8,280 nt of DNA from Leucobacter_A sp035514995 (GTDB lineage: Bacteria; Actinomycetota; Actinomycetes; Actinomycetales; Microbacteriaceae), in assembly GCA_035514995.1 (NCBI GenBank), contig DATJCC010000142.1:1-8280 (forward strand). Reading direction: 5' to 3'. Positions within the stretch are counted from its first letter, which is position 1; each line of letters begins with the position of its first letter. This document shows, piece after piece, positions 1 to 6,104 of this stretch. The notes beneath the pieces were generated by a model that was given only the letters and a program-made list of their open reading frames with translations, was not told the origin of the DNA and made no database searches. Both the position numbers and the translations under genes were made by a program.

Positions 1-889
1 GCGCAACAAGGTTTACCCACTCTTGCCAATAGACGGGGTCCCGATCCGGATCTTTCTCTACCATCTTGCGATGCCATTCTGGTGCTCGGCGGCGCACATT
101 TAAGCCTCCGGGAAGCACGCCTTCGCGTAATAGAGCAGAGTCTTTGCACTCCTCCATTACTTCCCAAATGTGCGTTAAACCAGAGCGGATCTCCGCTTCG
201 CTTCTATGTGTCAATTCGTTTGCAAGCATGACTTCTGCGACGCTCAGGCCTGCTGAGTTGCAGTGCTCTAAAAGTTTTGCTGCCGTTGTGAAAGGGTACG
301 GGTGCGAGGAGATTTCGTTTTCAAGTCGGTCAAGCACTGCGTCTTCAGCGCCCTCTTTGATTATAAATCCACCGCCGACAGAGAAGTATGTTTCGTCTAG
401 GATTGTGTTTCCAGCGCGGTCAAGTGCGCGCAGTTTCATTCCGTTTGTGTGCCGAGGCAGTATTGTTAACGGCCGAAGCACCATATCATCGACACCAAAA
501 ACAATTTCTTTTTGGGCCGATAGAGTGCTCGTTTCTAGAGTGCTCGTTGCTGGATGTTTCGCTACTAGAGCGCTTTTGGTGATTCGATCTGCTAGCAGTA
601 GCGGGGAGCCGTTTTCAAACCGGGCTAGAACTTCAGCAACCTCTGACTGTAATATTTTGTTTGGTTCGTAACCTTCAAGTCCAAGCAGTATTGCAGTGAA
701 AGTTCCGTGGCCACGCCCGGTCGCCGCTAATGAGCCGTAAAGGTCAACTTCAAGAGCAGTGACTTCTGCAATAAGGTTGCGTGAGACTAGGTGGTGAGCA
801 AAGCTGTACGCTGCGCGCATGGGCCCTACTGTGTGCGAGCTTGATGGCCCGATGCCCACTTTAAAAAGATCAAATACGCTTATCGCCAC
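1..889 (-). CDS. sdaA: L-serine dehydratase (L-serine ammonia-lyase), single-chain iron-sulfur type, 3' end missing
   Basis: This enzyme deaminates L-serine to pyruvate and ammonia in the cytoplasm. The 296 codons present stay open to the left edge, so about a third of the usual ~455-residue protein is missing, including the C-terminal part where the 4Fe-4S cysteines lie. Visible family motifs are GPSSSHTVGPMRA (14-26), YGSLAATGRGHGT (51-63), HTNGM (147-151), YFSVGGGFI (168-176) and LPGGLNVRRRAP (259-270), the last marking the start of the catalytic domain. I chose the GTG at 889 because an AGGGGGGTGA Shine-Dalgarno stretch (893-902) sits just upstream and the protein then begins MAISVFDLFKVGIG, as the family does. 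It starts 37 nt after the gcvH stop with no visible terminator between, so it is probably the fourth gene of the glycine-responsive operon. Residues 114-123 (ATSTL ETSTL) come from a 15-bp tandem duplication. Identification is very secure. Confidence 0.95.
   Translation of the reverse strand, partial: MAISVFDLFKVGIGPSSSHTVGPMRAAYSFAHHLVSRNLIAEVTALEVDLYGSLAATGRGHGTFTAILLGLEGYEPNKILQSEVAEVLARFENGSPLLLADRITKSALVAKHPATSTLETSTLSAQKEIVFGVDDMVLRPLTILPRHTNGMKLRALDRAGNTILDETYFSVGGGFIIKEGAEDAVLDRLENEISSHPYPFTTAAKLLEHCNSAGLSVAEVMLANELTHRSEAEIRSGLTHIWEVMEECKDSALLREGVLPGGLNVRRRAPEWHRKMVEKDPDRDPVYWQEWVNLVA
521..550 (-). repeat. 15-bp in-frame tandem duplication inside sdaA
   Basis: Plus-strand units tagagtgctcgtttc (521-535) and tagagtgctcgttgc (536-550) match at 14 of 15 bases and lie head to tail. 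They encode ATSTL followed by ETSTL at SdaA residues 114-123. A more decayed tagagcgct lies nearby at about 566-574. The duplication keeps frame and falls in a weakly conserved stretch before the HTNGM motif, so the enzyme probably tolerates it. Confidence 0.8.
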
Positions 890-892
890 GGC

Positions 893-902
893 TCACCCCC
901 CT
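893..902 (-). promoter_or_regulatory. Strong ribosome binding site that fixes the sdaA GTG start
   Basis: On the minus strand AGGGGGGTGA closely resembles the full anti-Shine-Dalgarno complement AAGGAGGTGA and ends 3 nt before the GTG at 889. It is the reason for preferring this non-ATG start. Confidence 0.75.
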
Positions 903-926
903 GTCTGTTACTCACGCATATTGTTG

Positions 927-1292
927 TTACTCGTTTTGTGCAGCGTATTCGGCTGCAGTCAGCAGAGGGCCTTCTGATTCAACTTTGATTTGAAAGAGCC
1001 AGTTTGCGTATGGATCTTCGTTTACCAGACCGGGTTCGTCTACAACAGCTTCGTTGATTGCGACTACCTCTCCTGTGACTGGCGAGAAGAGCTCTGAAAC
1101 TGATTTTGTTGATTCGATCTCACCACAAACTTCACCTGCGGTAACTGAAGCACCGACTTCTGGCAGTTCAACATAAACCACATCACCTAAAGCGTCAGCA
1201 GCATGTTGGGTTATGCCTACGTTTACAGGGTCAGCATCGTCGATCCATTCGTGTTCGGCGGAATAGCGTAGGTTTTCTGGAAGATTAGTCAT
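927..1292 (-). CDS. gcvH: Glycine cleavage system H protein (lipoyl carrier)
   Basis: GcvH is the small cytoplasmic carrier of the glycine cleavage complex. Its lipoyl-lysine arm takes the aminomethyl group from GcvP, delivers it to GcvT and is reoxidised by dihydrolipoamide dehydrogenase. The 121-residue product is of family length. It has the N-terminal YSAEHEWI motif (10-17), VGITQHAADALGDVVYVELPEVG (25-47) and the lipoylation site ESTKSVSELFSPVTGEV (60-76), with Lys63 as the modified residue. The ATG at 1292 follows a strong AAGGAG site with a 6-nt spacer, which may let it be translated well despite the unusual 251-bp spacer after gcvT. No lipoate ligase, LipA/LipB or GcvL gene is in the window, so lipoylation and reoxidation rely on genes elsewhere. 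Confidence 0.97.
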   Translation of the reverse strand: MTNLPENLRYSAEHEWIDDADPVNVGITQHAADALGDVVYVELPEVGASVTAGEVCGEIESTKSVSELFSPVTGEVVAINEAVVDEPGLVNEDPYANWLFQIKVESEGPLLTAAEYAAQNE

Positions 1293-1350
1293 GGTGTTCT
1301 CCTTAATTTCGTTTGTGCATTTAATATCGTTTTAAGTTTTTATTTATTTC

Positions 1351-1560
1351 TCGACATGTATTTTTCTTCACGCATTTTTCTTCAAGCATGTCTCTTCACA
1401 ACGTATTTCTGTTCACGTATTTGCTCGTCACTGTTTATCTCTTCGCATTTCTGTAGTGCAGTTTTGTAATACTGTATCTCTAGAGCCATCTTTTTGAGCC
1501 ATTTTTCTAGAGCCTTTTTTCTAGTTACGCTTATAGTTCACGCTTATAGTTCACGCTTAT
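1351..1560 (-). repeat. Degenerate 13-16 bp tandem repeat array filling the gcvT-gcvH spacer
   Basis: The spacer is built largely of short related units. On the plus strand these include ttcacgcattttt (1367-1379), ttcaagcatgt (1381-1391), ttcacaacgtattt (1395-1408), ttcacgtattt (1412-1422) and ttcgcattt (1442-1450). A second family follows, with agagcc-type units near 1481-1517 (tctagagcc, gagccattttt, tctagagcc). It merges into the 13-bp tagttcacgctta units over the gcvT stop. Read on the mRNA strand, many units approximate AAATGCGTGAAGA. I see no gene, terminator hairpin or promoter in it with confidence. It may be untranslated spacer that grew by slippage from the gcvT 3' end. Confidence 0.6.
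1522..1559 (-). repeat. 13-bp tandem repeat spanning the gcvT stop codon
   Basis: Two exact copies of tagttcacgctta (plus strand, 1534-1546 and 1547-1559) follow a 12-bp copy, tagttacgctta (1522-1533). The gcvT TAA lies at the junction of the two exact copies, and the repeat also supplies an in-frame TGA 3 nt beyond it. The C-terminal residues KREL are encoded inside the outermost copy. Confidence 0.85.
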
Positions 1561-2797
1561 AGAAAGGTAGCGACACGATTTCAAAGGGTTGTGGTTTACC
1601 TCGCAGGTCAACGTCTACAGCTGTTCCTACCTCAGCGTGCTCACGATCGACATAGGCCAAAGCTACCGGGTAGCCAAGGGTTGGGCTTGGCAGGCCGCTC
1701 GTTATTTCACCAACCATTTTTCCGTCTACCGTGACTGCGTATCCGCTTCTTCCCGCTCTACGTCCAAGTCCTTTTAACCCCACCAACACTTTTGCTGTTT
1801 CCGTCGCGGTCTCTAATGCTTCACGCCCCACAAACTGCTCCTCTTTTTTGAAAGACACAACCGGGCCTAGATTGGCAGCGGCCGGGGTTACGCCAGGGCC
1901 AAGTTCATTGCCATAAAGTGGCATCCCCGCTTCGAGTCGCAGTGAATCGCGCGCAGCGAGACCAGCGGGTAGCAACCCTGTGGCGGATCCAGCTTCGAGA
2001 ATCGCGTTCCACAGTTTATTTGGATCCGAACCGTTTACAACTGAACTGTTTGTGTCAGCATTTGTTACAACTGAACTGTTTGCACCAGAACTATTTGCAC
2101 CAGAACTGTGTACACCTGAATTGTGTACACCTGAACTGTTTACACCTGAATTACTTGCACCAGGGTTGTTGACGTTTGCTCTTTCTAAATAGAGTTCAAA
2201 TCCATCTTCGCCGGTGTAACCGGTTCTTGCTATGAGCACTCGTTGGCCTGCCACTTCACCGTAAGCTGCCGAGTAGTATTTCATCTCTTGAAGTACTTTT
2301 CGGTCTGTCTCGCTCATGAGACCAGCGAGAATCTCAGCCGATTTTGGGCCTTGCACTGCGATCAAAGCTGTGTCTGCGGTTGCATCACGCAGTTGAACAT
2401 CAAAGCTTGCGGCACGTTCTTGCATGATATTGAACACTTCTGCGGCATTGCCCGCGTTTGGTACGACAAGATATTTTTCTTCACCAAGACGATAACTGAT
2501 CAGGTCGTCAACTATGCCACCGGCCTCATTTAAGAGGAGTGAATATTTAGCGCGTCCAACGGCGACAACCGCGAGATTACCTGCAAGGGTGCTGTTTAAA
2601 TATTTAGCGGCATCTGGGCCTTCAACCCAAATCTCGCCCATATGCGAAAGATCGAATATGCCGGCAGCTTCGCGCACAGCACGGTGTTCTTCAAGTTCGG
2701 AGGAGTAGCGCAGGGGCATGTCCCATCCACCAAAATCGGTGAAATGCGCACCAAGTAGTGCGTGCGCCTCATGCAGAGGAGTTTTTTTGAGTGTCAT
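1544..2797 (-). CDS. gcvT: Glycine cleavage system T protein (aminomethyltransferase) with a 50-residue repeat insertion
   Basis: GcvT releases ammonia from the aminomethyl group carried on GcvH and transfers the carbon to tetrahydrofolate, giving 5,10-methylene-THF. Family motifs run in the expected order: LHEAH and DFGGWDMPLRY (8-31), FDLSHMGEI (48-56), YSLLLNEAGGIVDDLISYR (85-103, with the conserved Asp pair at 97-98), ARTGYTGEDGFELYL (190-204), GLLPAGLAARDSLRLEAGMPLYGNEL (274-299) and GEITSGLPSPTLGYPVALAYV (363-383). The protein is 417 residues. Removing residues 210-259, ten 5-residue repeats rich in Asn, Ser, Gly and Val, leaves 367, the normal family length. The insertion sits where the family has only a short link between the DGFE motif and LWNAILEAG. 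Every motif I looked for remains, so the enzyme is probably active with a flexible surface loop. The ATG at 2797 has a weak AAGAAG site and lies 51 nt after gcvP. Confidence 0.96.
   Translation of the reverse strand: MTLKKTPLHEAHALLGAHFTDFGGWDMPLRYSSELEEHRAVREAAGIFDLSHMGEIWVEGPDAAKYLNSTLAGNLAVVAVGRAKYSLLLNEAGGIVDDLISYRLGEEKYLVVPNAGNAAEVFNIMQERAASFDVQLRDATADTALIAVQGPKSAEILAGLMSETDRKVLQEMKYYSAAYGEVAGQRVLIARTGYTGEDGFELYLERANVNNPGASNSGVNSSGVHNSGVHSSGANSSGANSSVVTNADTNSSVVNGSDPNKLWNAILEAGSATGLLPAGLAARDSLRLEAGMPLYGNELGPGVTPAAANLGPVVSFKKEEQFVGREALETATETAKVLVGLKGLGRRAGRSGYAVTVDGKMVGEITSGLPSPTLGYPVALAYVDREHAEVGTAVDVDLRGKPQPFEIVSLPFYKREL
2021..2170 (-). repeat. Ten-unit 15-bp coding minisatellite inside gcvT
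   Basis: Ten consecutive 15-bp units encode residues 210-259 as NNPGA, SNSGV, NSSGV, HNSGV, HSSGA, NSSGA, NSSVV, TNADT, NSSVV and NGSDP. The middle units are closest to a consensus such as AACAGTTCAGGTGTA, and units 7 and 9 are identical at DNA level (AACAGTTCAGTTGTA). The outer units are more diverged, as expected if the array grew from the centre. Because the unit is a multiple of three, gain or loss of copies would not break the frame. Confidence 0.93.
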
Positions 2798-2830
2798 AAA
2801 ATGCTTCTTTCTAGCTCTAAACTTTTATTA

Positions 2831-2860
2831 GCTTCAGCTTTTTGGGCTTCAGCTTTCAAA
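2831..2860 (-). repeat. 15-bp duplication at the gcvP stop codon
   Basis: The plus-strand word gcttcagcttt occurs at 2831-2841 and again at 2846-2856, a 15-bp period. The mRNA strand therefore reads AGC TGA AGC twice in the gcvP frame, duplicating the TGA stop (2849-2851 and 2834-2836), followed by TAA TAA. It sits in the 51-bp gcvP-gcvT spacer. Confidence 0.7.
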
Positions 2861-5716
2861 CGCCTCTGGCGCTGGGCATGTGCAAACAAGGTTCCGGTCA
2901 CCGAACGCGCCGTCGATACGACCCACCGGGGCAAAATATTTGTCCATCCGCAACGTTTCAACTGGATAAACAGCCTTTTCACGTGAATACTTGCGATCCC
3001 AATCACTATCAACAACAACTTGTGCGGTGTGTGGTGATAGCCGCAACGGAGAGTCTTCGATATCAAACTCTCCTGAGGCTACCTGATCGATTTCTAAACG
3101 AATAGTGATCATCGCTTCAATAAAACGCTCTATTTCTTCTAGATCTTCAGACTCAGTCGGTTCAACCATTAGAGTTCCAGCTACTGGGAAGGCGAGAGTT
3201 GGGGCGTGGAATCCAAAATCAATCAAACGCTTCGCAACGTCTTCTGCGGTTACCTTTGTTTTAGCGGTGAGCTCACGCAAATCGAGGATGCACTCGTGAG
3301 CTACCAAACCTTTATTTCCAGTAAACAAAACTGGATAATAGTCCTTTAGGCGGGTCGCAATATAGTTAGCGCTTAAGATAGCTGTCTTGGTTGCGAGGAT
3401 TAGCCCTTCAGTTCCCATCATAGCGATGTAGGCGTATGAAATGGGTAGAACTCCTGCCGAACCAAAAAGCGTTGCGACAACTGGCACTCCGTCAGCAACC
3501 CTGAAGGTGCCGCCGGTTGGGTCTCCCGGTAGATACGGCACGAGGTGCTCTGCAACTCCGATTGGTCCCACTCCTGGCCCTCCGCCACCGTGGGGGATGG
3601 CAAAAGTTTTGTGCAGGTTTAGATGTGAAACGTCACCGCCGAACTCCCCCGGTTTGGCGAGCCCTACAAGCGCATTCATGTTGGCGCCATCAATATAAAC
3701 TTGGCCGCCAGCTGCGTGCACTTTGTCACAAACCTCACGCACATCAGCATCATAAACGCCGTAGGTTGACGGGTAGGTGATCATGATTGCCGCCAGCTGA
3801 TCGCGGTTGGCTGCAATTTTGGCGTCTAGATCTGCCATATCGATAGCTCCTGCGGCAGTGTTTTTTACAACTATTACGCGCATGCCCGCCAACACTGCTG
3901 AAGCTGCGTTGGTGCCGTGCGCTGAGGCAGGGATTAAGCACAGGTCTCGATCTGTGTCGCCATTGGCGAGATGGTAGCGGCGAATAGCAAGCAGCCCCGC
4001 ATACTCTCCTTGCGCACCAGAGTTCGGTTGTAACGACACAGCCGCATAGCCGGTTATCTCAACAAGTTTTGACTCTAAATCTGCGATTAATTCGCGCCAA
4101 CCCTCACTCTGTTCCGCAGGCACATACGGGTGGATCCCCGCAAACTCCGGCCACGAAATCGACTCCATCTCTGCTGTCGAGTTAAGCTTCATAGTGCATG
4201 ATCCGAGTGGAATCATGGTGCGGTCAAGGGCAAGATCACGGTCTGCCAGGCGTCGCATGTAACGCAACATCTGTGTTTCTGAACGCATCGTGTTGAAAAT
4301 CTGATGGGTCATAAAATCGCTTGTGCGAAGCATACTCTCATCGAAACCGTAATCGCCTTGATGTAACGGCTTTACAGGTTCTGCTCCAAACAGTCGTGCA
4401 AGGGTTTGAATTGTTTCTTCGCTTGTTGTTTCGTCTGTTGAAATTCCAACGGTGTCGGCGTTAACGCGACGAATATTGATGCCTTGACCGGCTGCGTTAA
4501 GCACAAACTGGTCAGCTTTACCTGGTGTTTCAACAAAAATGGTGTCGAAAAAAGAATCTGATTGCAACTTAAAACCCGCTGCTTTGAGAGACTCTGCAAG
4601 TGTGCGTGCGTGAGCGTGCGTGCGTTCAGCGATAGCTTTGAGACCTCGCGGTCCGTGATACACAGCATACATTGAAGCGGTTATCGCGAGGAGGGCCTGT
4701 GCTGTGCAAATGTTGCTTGTAGCTTTTTCGCGGCGAATGTGCTGTTCACGAGTTTGTAAAGCAAGCCGGTATGCAACTGCTCCGGCTGAATCTTTTGAAA
4801 CACCAACTAGCCGCCCTGGCAGATTGCGTTCAAGACCTGCACGCACTGAAAGATAGGCTGCGTGCGGGCCGCCAAAAAACAGTGGAACTCCAAAACGTTG
4901 TGTGTTTCCAACAGCGACGTCAGCACCCTGCTCGCCGGGTGAGGTAATTAGCGTTAAAGCTAAGAGGTCTGCGACTACTGTGATCATCGCGCCGCGCTCT
5001 TTAGCTTCTGCAATAATCTCTGAGTGGTTAACAACCGCACCATTGTTGCCCGGTTGTTGCAAGACAATACCTGAGATTTCACCGTCTGGAAGCCCTTGTG
5101 AAAGGTCTGTTACTTCAATCTCGAACCCTAGAGCTTCTGCGCGGCCCTTAACAACAGCAATCGTTTGCGGAAAAATATTGCTATCTAGCACAGTTTTGGC
5201 GTCTGCTTTAGTTTTATTGGCTCGACGCATCAACAAAACTGCTTCTGCTGTTGCCGATGATTCATCAAGCATTGATGCGTTGGCGATGGGAAGCCCCGTG
5301 AGATCCCCCACCATAGTCTGAAAGTTGAGTAGCGCTTCGAGTCGTCCCTGTGATATTTCTGGCTGATACGGAGTGTACGCCGTGTACCAGGCTGGGCTTT
5401 CAAGAATATTTCTGCGAATAACGGGTGGCGTATACGTTCCGTAAAAACCCTGCCCAATCATCTGGGTCATGACTTTGTTTTTAGCCGCTAAACCTCGCAA
5501 ATGTCCAAGCACTCCCTCTTCAGAGAATGCGGGAGGCAAATCCAGAGGCTTTTTGGTGCGGATAGCTTCGGGAACAGCTGTATCAACCAGTTCTGCAAGA
5601 CTCTCATAGCCAAGAGTTTTAAGCATATGAGCTCGAGTTGCAGGGGATGCTACTCCAATATGACGGTCGGCAAAATTAGTAGTGAGTGGTGCAGTAGTTG
5701 AGTGGGGGTTTATCAT
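2849..5716 (-). CDS. gcvP: Glycine dehydrogenase (decarboxylating), P protein, fused single chain
   Basis: GcvP is the PLP-dependent decarboxylase of the glycine cleavage system. It removes CO2 from glycine and loads the aminomethyl group onto lipoyl-GcvH. From the ATG at 5716 it is 955 residues, the usual size of the fused form with both aminotransferase-like halves (E. coli GcvP is 957). The N-terminal half has FADRHIG, MIGQGFYGTYTPPVI and YTPYQPEISQGRLEALLNFQ. The C-terminal half has PLGSCTMKLN, TYPSTYGVYD, DGANMNALVG and HLNLHKTFAIPHGGGGPGVG, whose Lys703 is the expected Schiff-base lysine, then SPLRLSPHT near the end. An in-frame ATG 13 codons upstream (5755) has no ribosome binding site. 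The chosen ATG has AAAGGA at 5723-5728 with a 6-nt spacer and gives the N-terminus MINPHSTT. It is the first gene after the glycine riboswitch and heads gcvP-gcvT-gcvH-sdaA. Confidence 0.97.
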   Translation of the reverse strand: MINPHSTTAPLTTNFADRHIGVASPATRAHMLKTLGYESLAELVDTAVPEAIRTKKPLDLPPAFSEEGVLGHLRGLAAKNKVMTQMIGQGFYGTYTPPVIRRNILESPAWYTAYTPYQPEISQGRLEALLNFQTMVGDLTGLPIANASMLDESSATAEAVLLMRRANKTKADAKTVLDSNIFPQTIAVVKGRAEALGFEIEVTDLSQGLPDGEISGIVLQQPGNNGAVVNHSEIIAEAKERGAMITVVADLLALTLITSPGEQGADVAVGNTQRFGVPLFFGGPHAAYLSVRAGLERNLPGRLVGVSKDSAGAVAYRLALQTREQHIRREKATSNICTAQALLAITASMYAVYHGPRGLKAIAERTHAHARTLAESLKAAGFKLQSDSFFDTIFVETPGKADQFVLNAAGQGINIRRVNADTVGISTDETTSEETIQTLARLFGAEPVKPLHQGDYGFDESMLRTSDFMTHQIFNTMRSETQMLRYMRRLADRDLALDRTMIPLGSCTMKLNSTAEMESISWPEFAGIHPYVPAEQSEGWRELIADLESKLVEITGYAAVSLQPNSGAQGEYAGLLAIRRYHLANGDTDRDLCLIPASAHGTNAASAVLAGMRVIVVKNTAAGAIDMADLDAKIAANRDQLAAIMITYPSTYGVYDADVREVCDKVHAAGGQVYIDGANMNALVGLAKPGEFGGDVSHLNLHKTFAIPHGGGGPGVGPIGVAEHLVPYLPGDPTGGTFRVADGVPVVATLFGSAGVLPISYAYIAMMGTEGLILATKTAILSANYIATRLKDYYPVLFTGNKGLVAHECILDLRELTAKTKVTAEDVAKRLIDFGFHAPTLAFPVAGTLMVEPTESEDLEEIERFIEAMITIRLEIDQVASGEFDIEDSPLRLSPHTAQVVVDSDWDRKYSREKAVYPVETLRMDKYFAPVGRIDGAFGDRNLVCTCPAPEAFES
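4601..4625 (-). repeat. Simple GTGC-type repeat within gcvP
   Basis: The plus strand has two runs of GTGCGTGCGT separated by GAGC (from 4602). They encode the ERTHAHARTLA stretch of GcvP without disturbing frame. This is a short low-complexity run in a helix-like region, with no sign of function. Confidence 0.5.
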
Positions 5717-5722
5717 CAGTGT

Positions 5723-5761
5723 TCCTTTGCCTTTCGGCAGTAGTACGGAGGGCATAAAAGA
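5723..5761 (-). promoter_or_regulatory. Putative translational expression platform of the glycine riboswitch
   Basis: Between the second aptamer and the gcvP start the RNA holds three pairing elements. UCUUUU (5756-5761) can pair with the Shine-Dalgarno AAAGGA (5723-5728), with one G-U wobble. CCCUCC (5747-5752) is the exact complement of GGAGGG at the 3' end of aptamer 2 (5772-5777). UGCC-GAAA-GGCA (5728-5739) is a tetraloop hairpin touching the Shine-Dalgarno. I see no terminator hairpin with a U tract here, so control of translation start is more likely than attenuation. Only the pairings are seen; the switching mechanism is inferred. Confidence 0.45.
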
Positions 5762-5769
5762 TTCTTAGC

Positions 5770-5974
5770 GACCCTCCCCACACTGTATTGAACCTGAGAG
5801 ATTCCGGCGATCACACCCTTGCAGGTGGCCGCCATTGCACCGTCGGTGAGCATCACAAATTGCTGATGCTACTTTCCAGAGTTGCCACGCGCTAACGGTA
5901 CTTTTGCCTGAGAGATTCTCGGGGAGGAGTTGCTCCTACGGCGCCAGCTTCTTAAAGCTAGACTCTCCCGCCAC
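5770..5974 (-). promoter_or_regulatory. Tandem glycine riboswitch (two aptamers) upstream of gcvP
   Basis: This leader RNA binds glycine and most likely raises expression of the glycine cleavage genes when glycine is plentiful. Aptamer 1 shows GGCGGGAGAGTC (5961-5972), GGCGCCGTAGGAGCAA (5930-5945) and CTCTCAGGCAAAAGTACCG (5896-5914). A short segment with TCTGGAAAGT (5871-5880) joins it to aptamer 2. Aptamer 2 has a 7-bp variable stem, AGCATCA/TGATGCT (5849-5870), then CACCGACGGTGCAA (5835-5848) and CTCTCAGGTTCAATACAG (5783-5800), closing with GGGGAGGGT (5771-5779). These are the conserved elements of the known glycine riboswitch class, and two aptamers are common in it. The aptamer ends 54 nt before the chosen gcvP start. 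The boundaries are approximate. Confidence 0.96.
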
Positions 5975-6006
5975 TGCGTATTGGCCAATATTCAACTGTA
6001 TTCGCC

Positions 6007-6015
6007 ATACTATCA
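6007..6015 (-). promoter_or_regulatory. Possible extended -10 promoter for the gcvPTH-sdaA operon
   Basis: The minus strand reads TGATAGTAT, an extended -10-like element (TGn then TAGTAT, 4 of 6 to TATAAT). Transcription would start around 6000, about 25 nt before the first aptamer. I see no convincing -35 at the right spacing. A promoter somewhere here is expected because the riboswitch must be in the leader, but this exact site is tentative. Confidence 0.3.
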
Positions 6016-6104
6016 GGTGCCTAGAACATGTACTAGATCACGTCTGCTCTACTTACTCACCTATTTGCTTACTTAAGCATTAGATAGAGATAGTGACTTA
6101 ATAC
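6016..6104. other. Intergenic stretch upstream of the riboswitch, no gene seen
   Basis: This is the AT-rich part of the 388-bp gap between the HTTM gene and gcvP. It holds a short palindrome, tgcttacttaagca (6067-6080), that could form a 5-6 bp hairpin after the HTTM stop, but it lacks a U tract on either strand. It also has related words such as actta/acttaa near 6096-6108. I find no reading frame or clear terminator. Confidence 0.5.

Noticed and set aside
66..671. Long plus-strand open frame of 201 codons
   Set aside because: It lies antisense to sdaA, whose product shows unmistakable family motifs. The plus-strand product has no recognisable domain and no ribosome site.
1478..1525. Terminator or operator in the ctctagag / agagcc words of the gcvT-gcvH spacer
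   Set aside because: The words are direct repeats with short T runs. I could not draw a stable stem followed by a U tract.
2021..2170. Possible CRISPR array
   Set aside because: The 15-bp units abut one another with no unique spacers, keep the gcvT frame throughout and have no cas genes nearby.
1918..2192. Plus-strand open frames with repeated QLNCLHQN- or TPELFAPEL-like residues
   Set aside because: They are the reverse-strand readings of the gcvT 15-bp repeat array; the periodicity comes from gcvT.
2794..3066. Minus-strand open frame of 90 codons overlapping the end of gcvP
   Set aside because: It is an out-of-frame shadow of gcvP, which is intact through its conserved C-terminus.
5717..5755. 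Upstream ATG at 5755 as the gcvP start, adding 13 residues (MPSVLLPKGKGTL)
   Set aside because: No Shine-Dalgarno precedes it. The stretch contains the likely riboswitch expression platform and the true AAAGGA site for the ATG at 5716.
6067..6080. Terminator after the HTTM gene
   Set aside because: The palindrome gives only a 5-6 bp AT-rich stem and has no U tract on either strand, so read-through into the gcv leader cannot be excluded but a terminator cannot be claimed.
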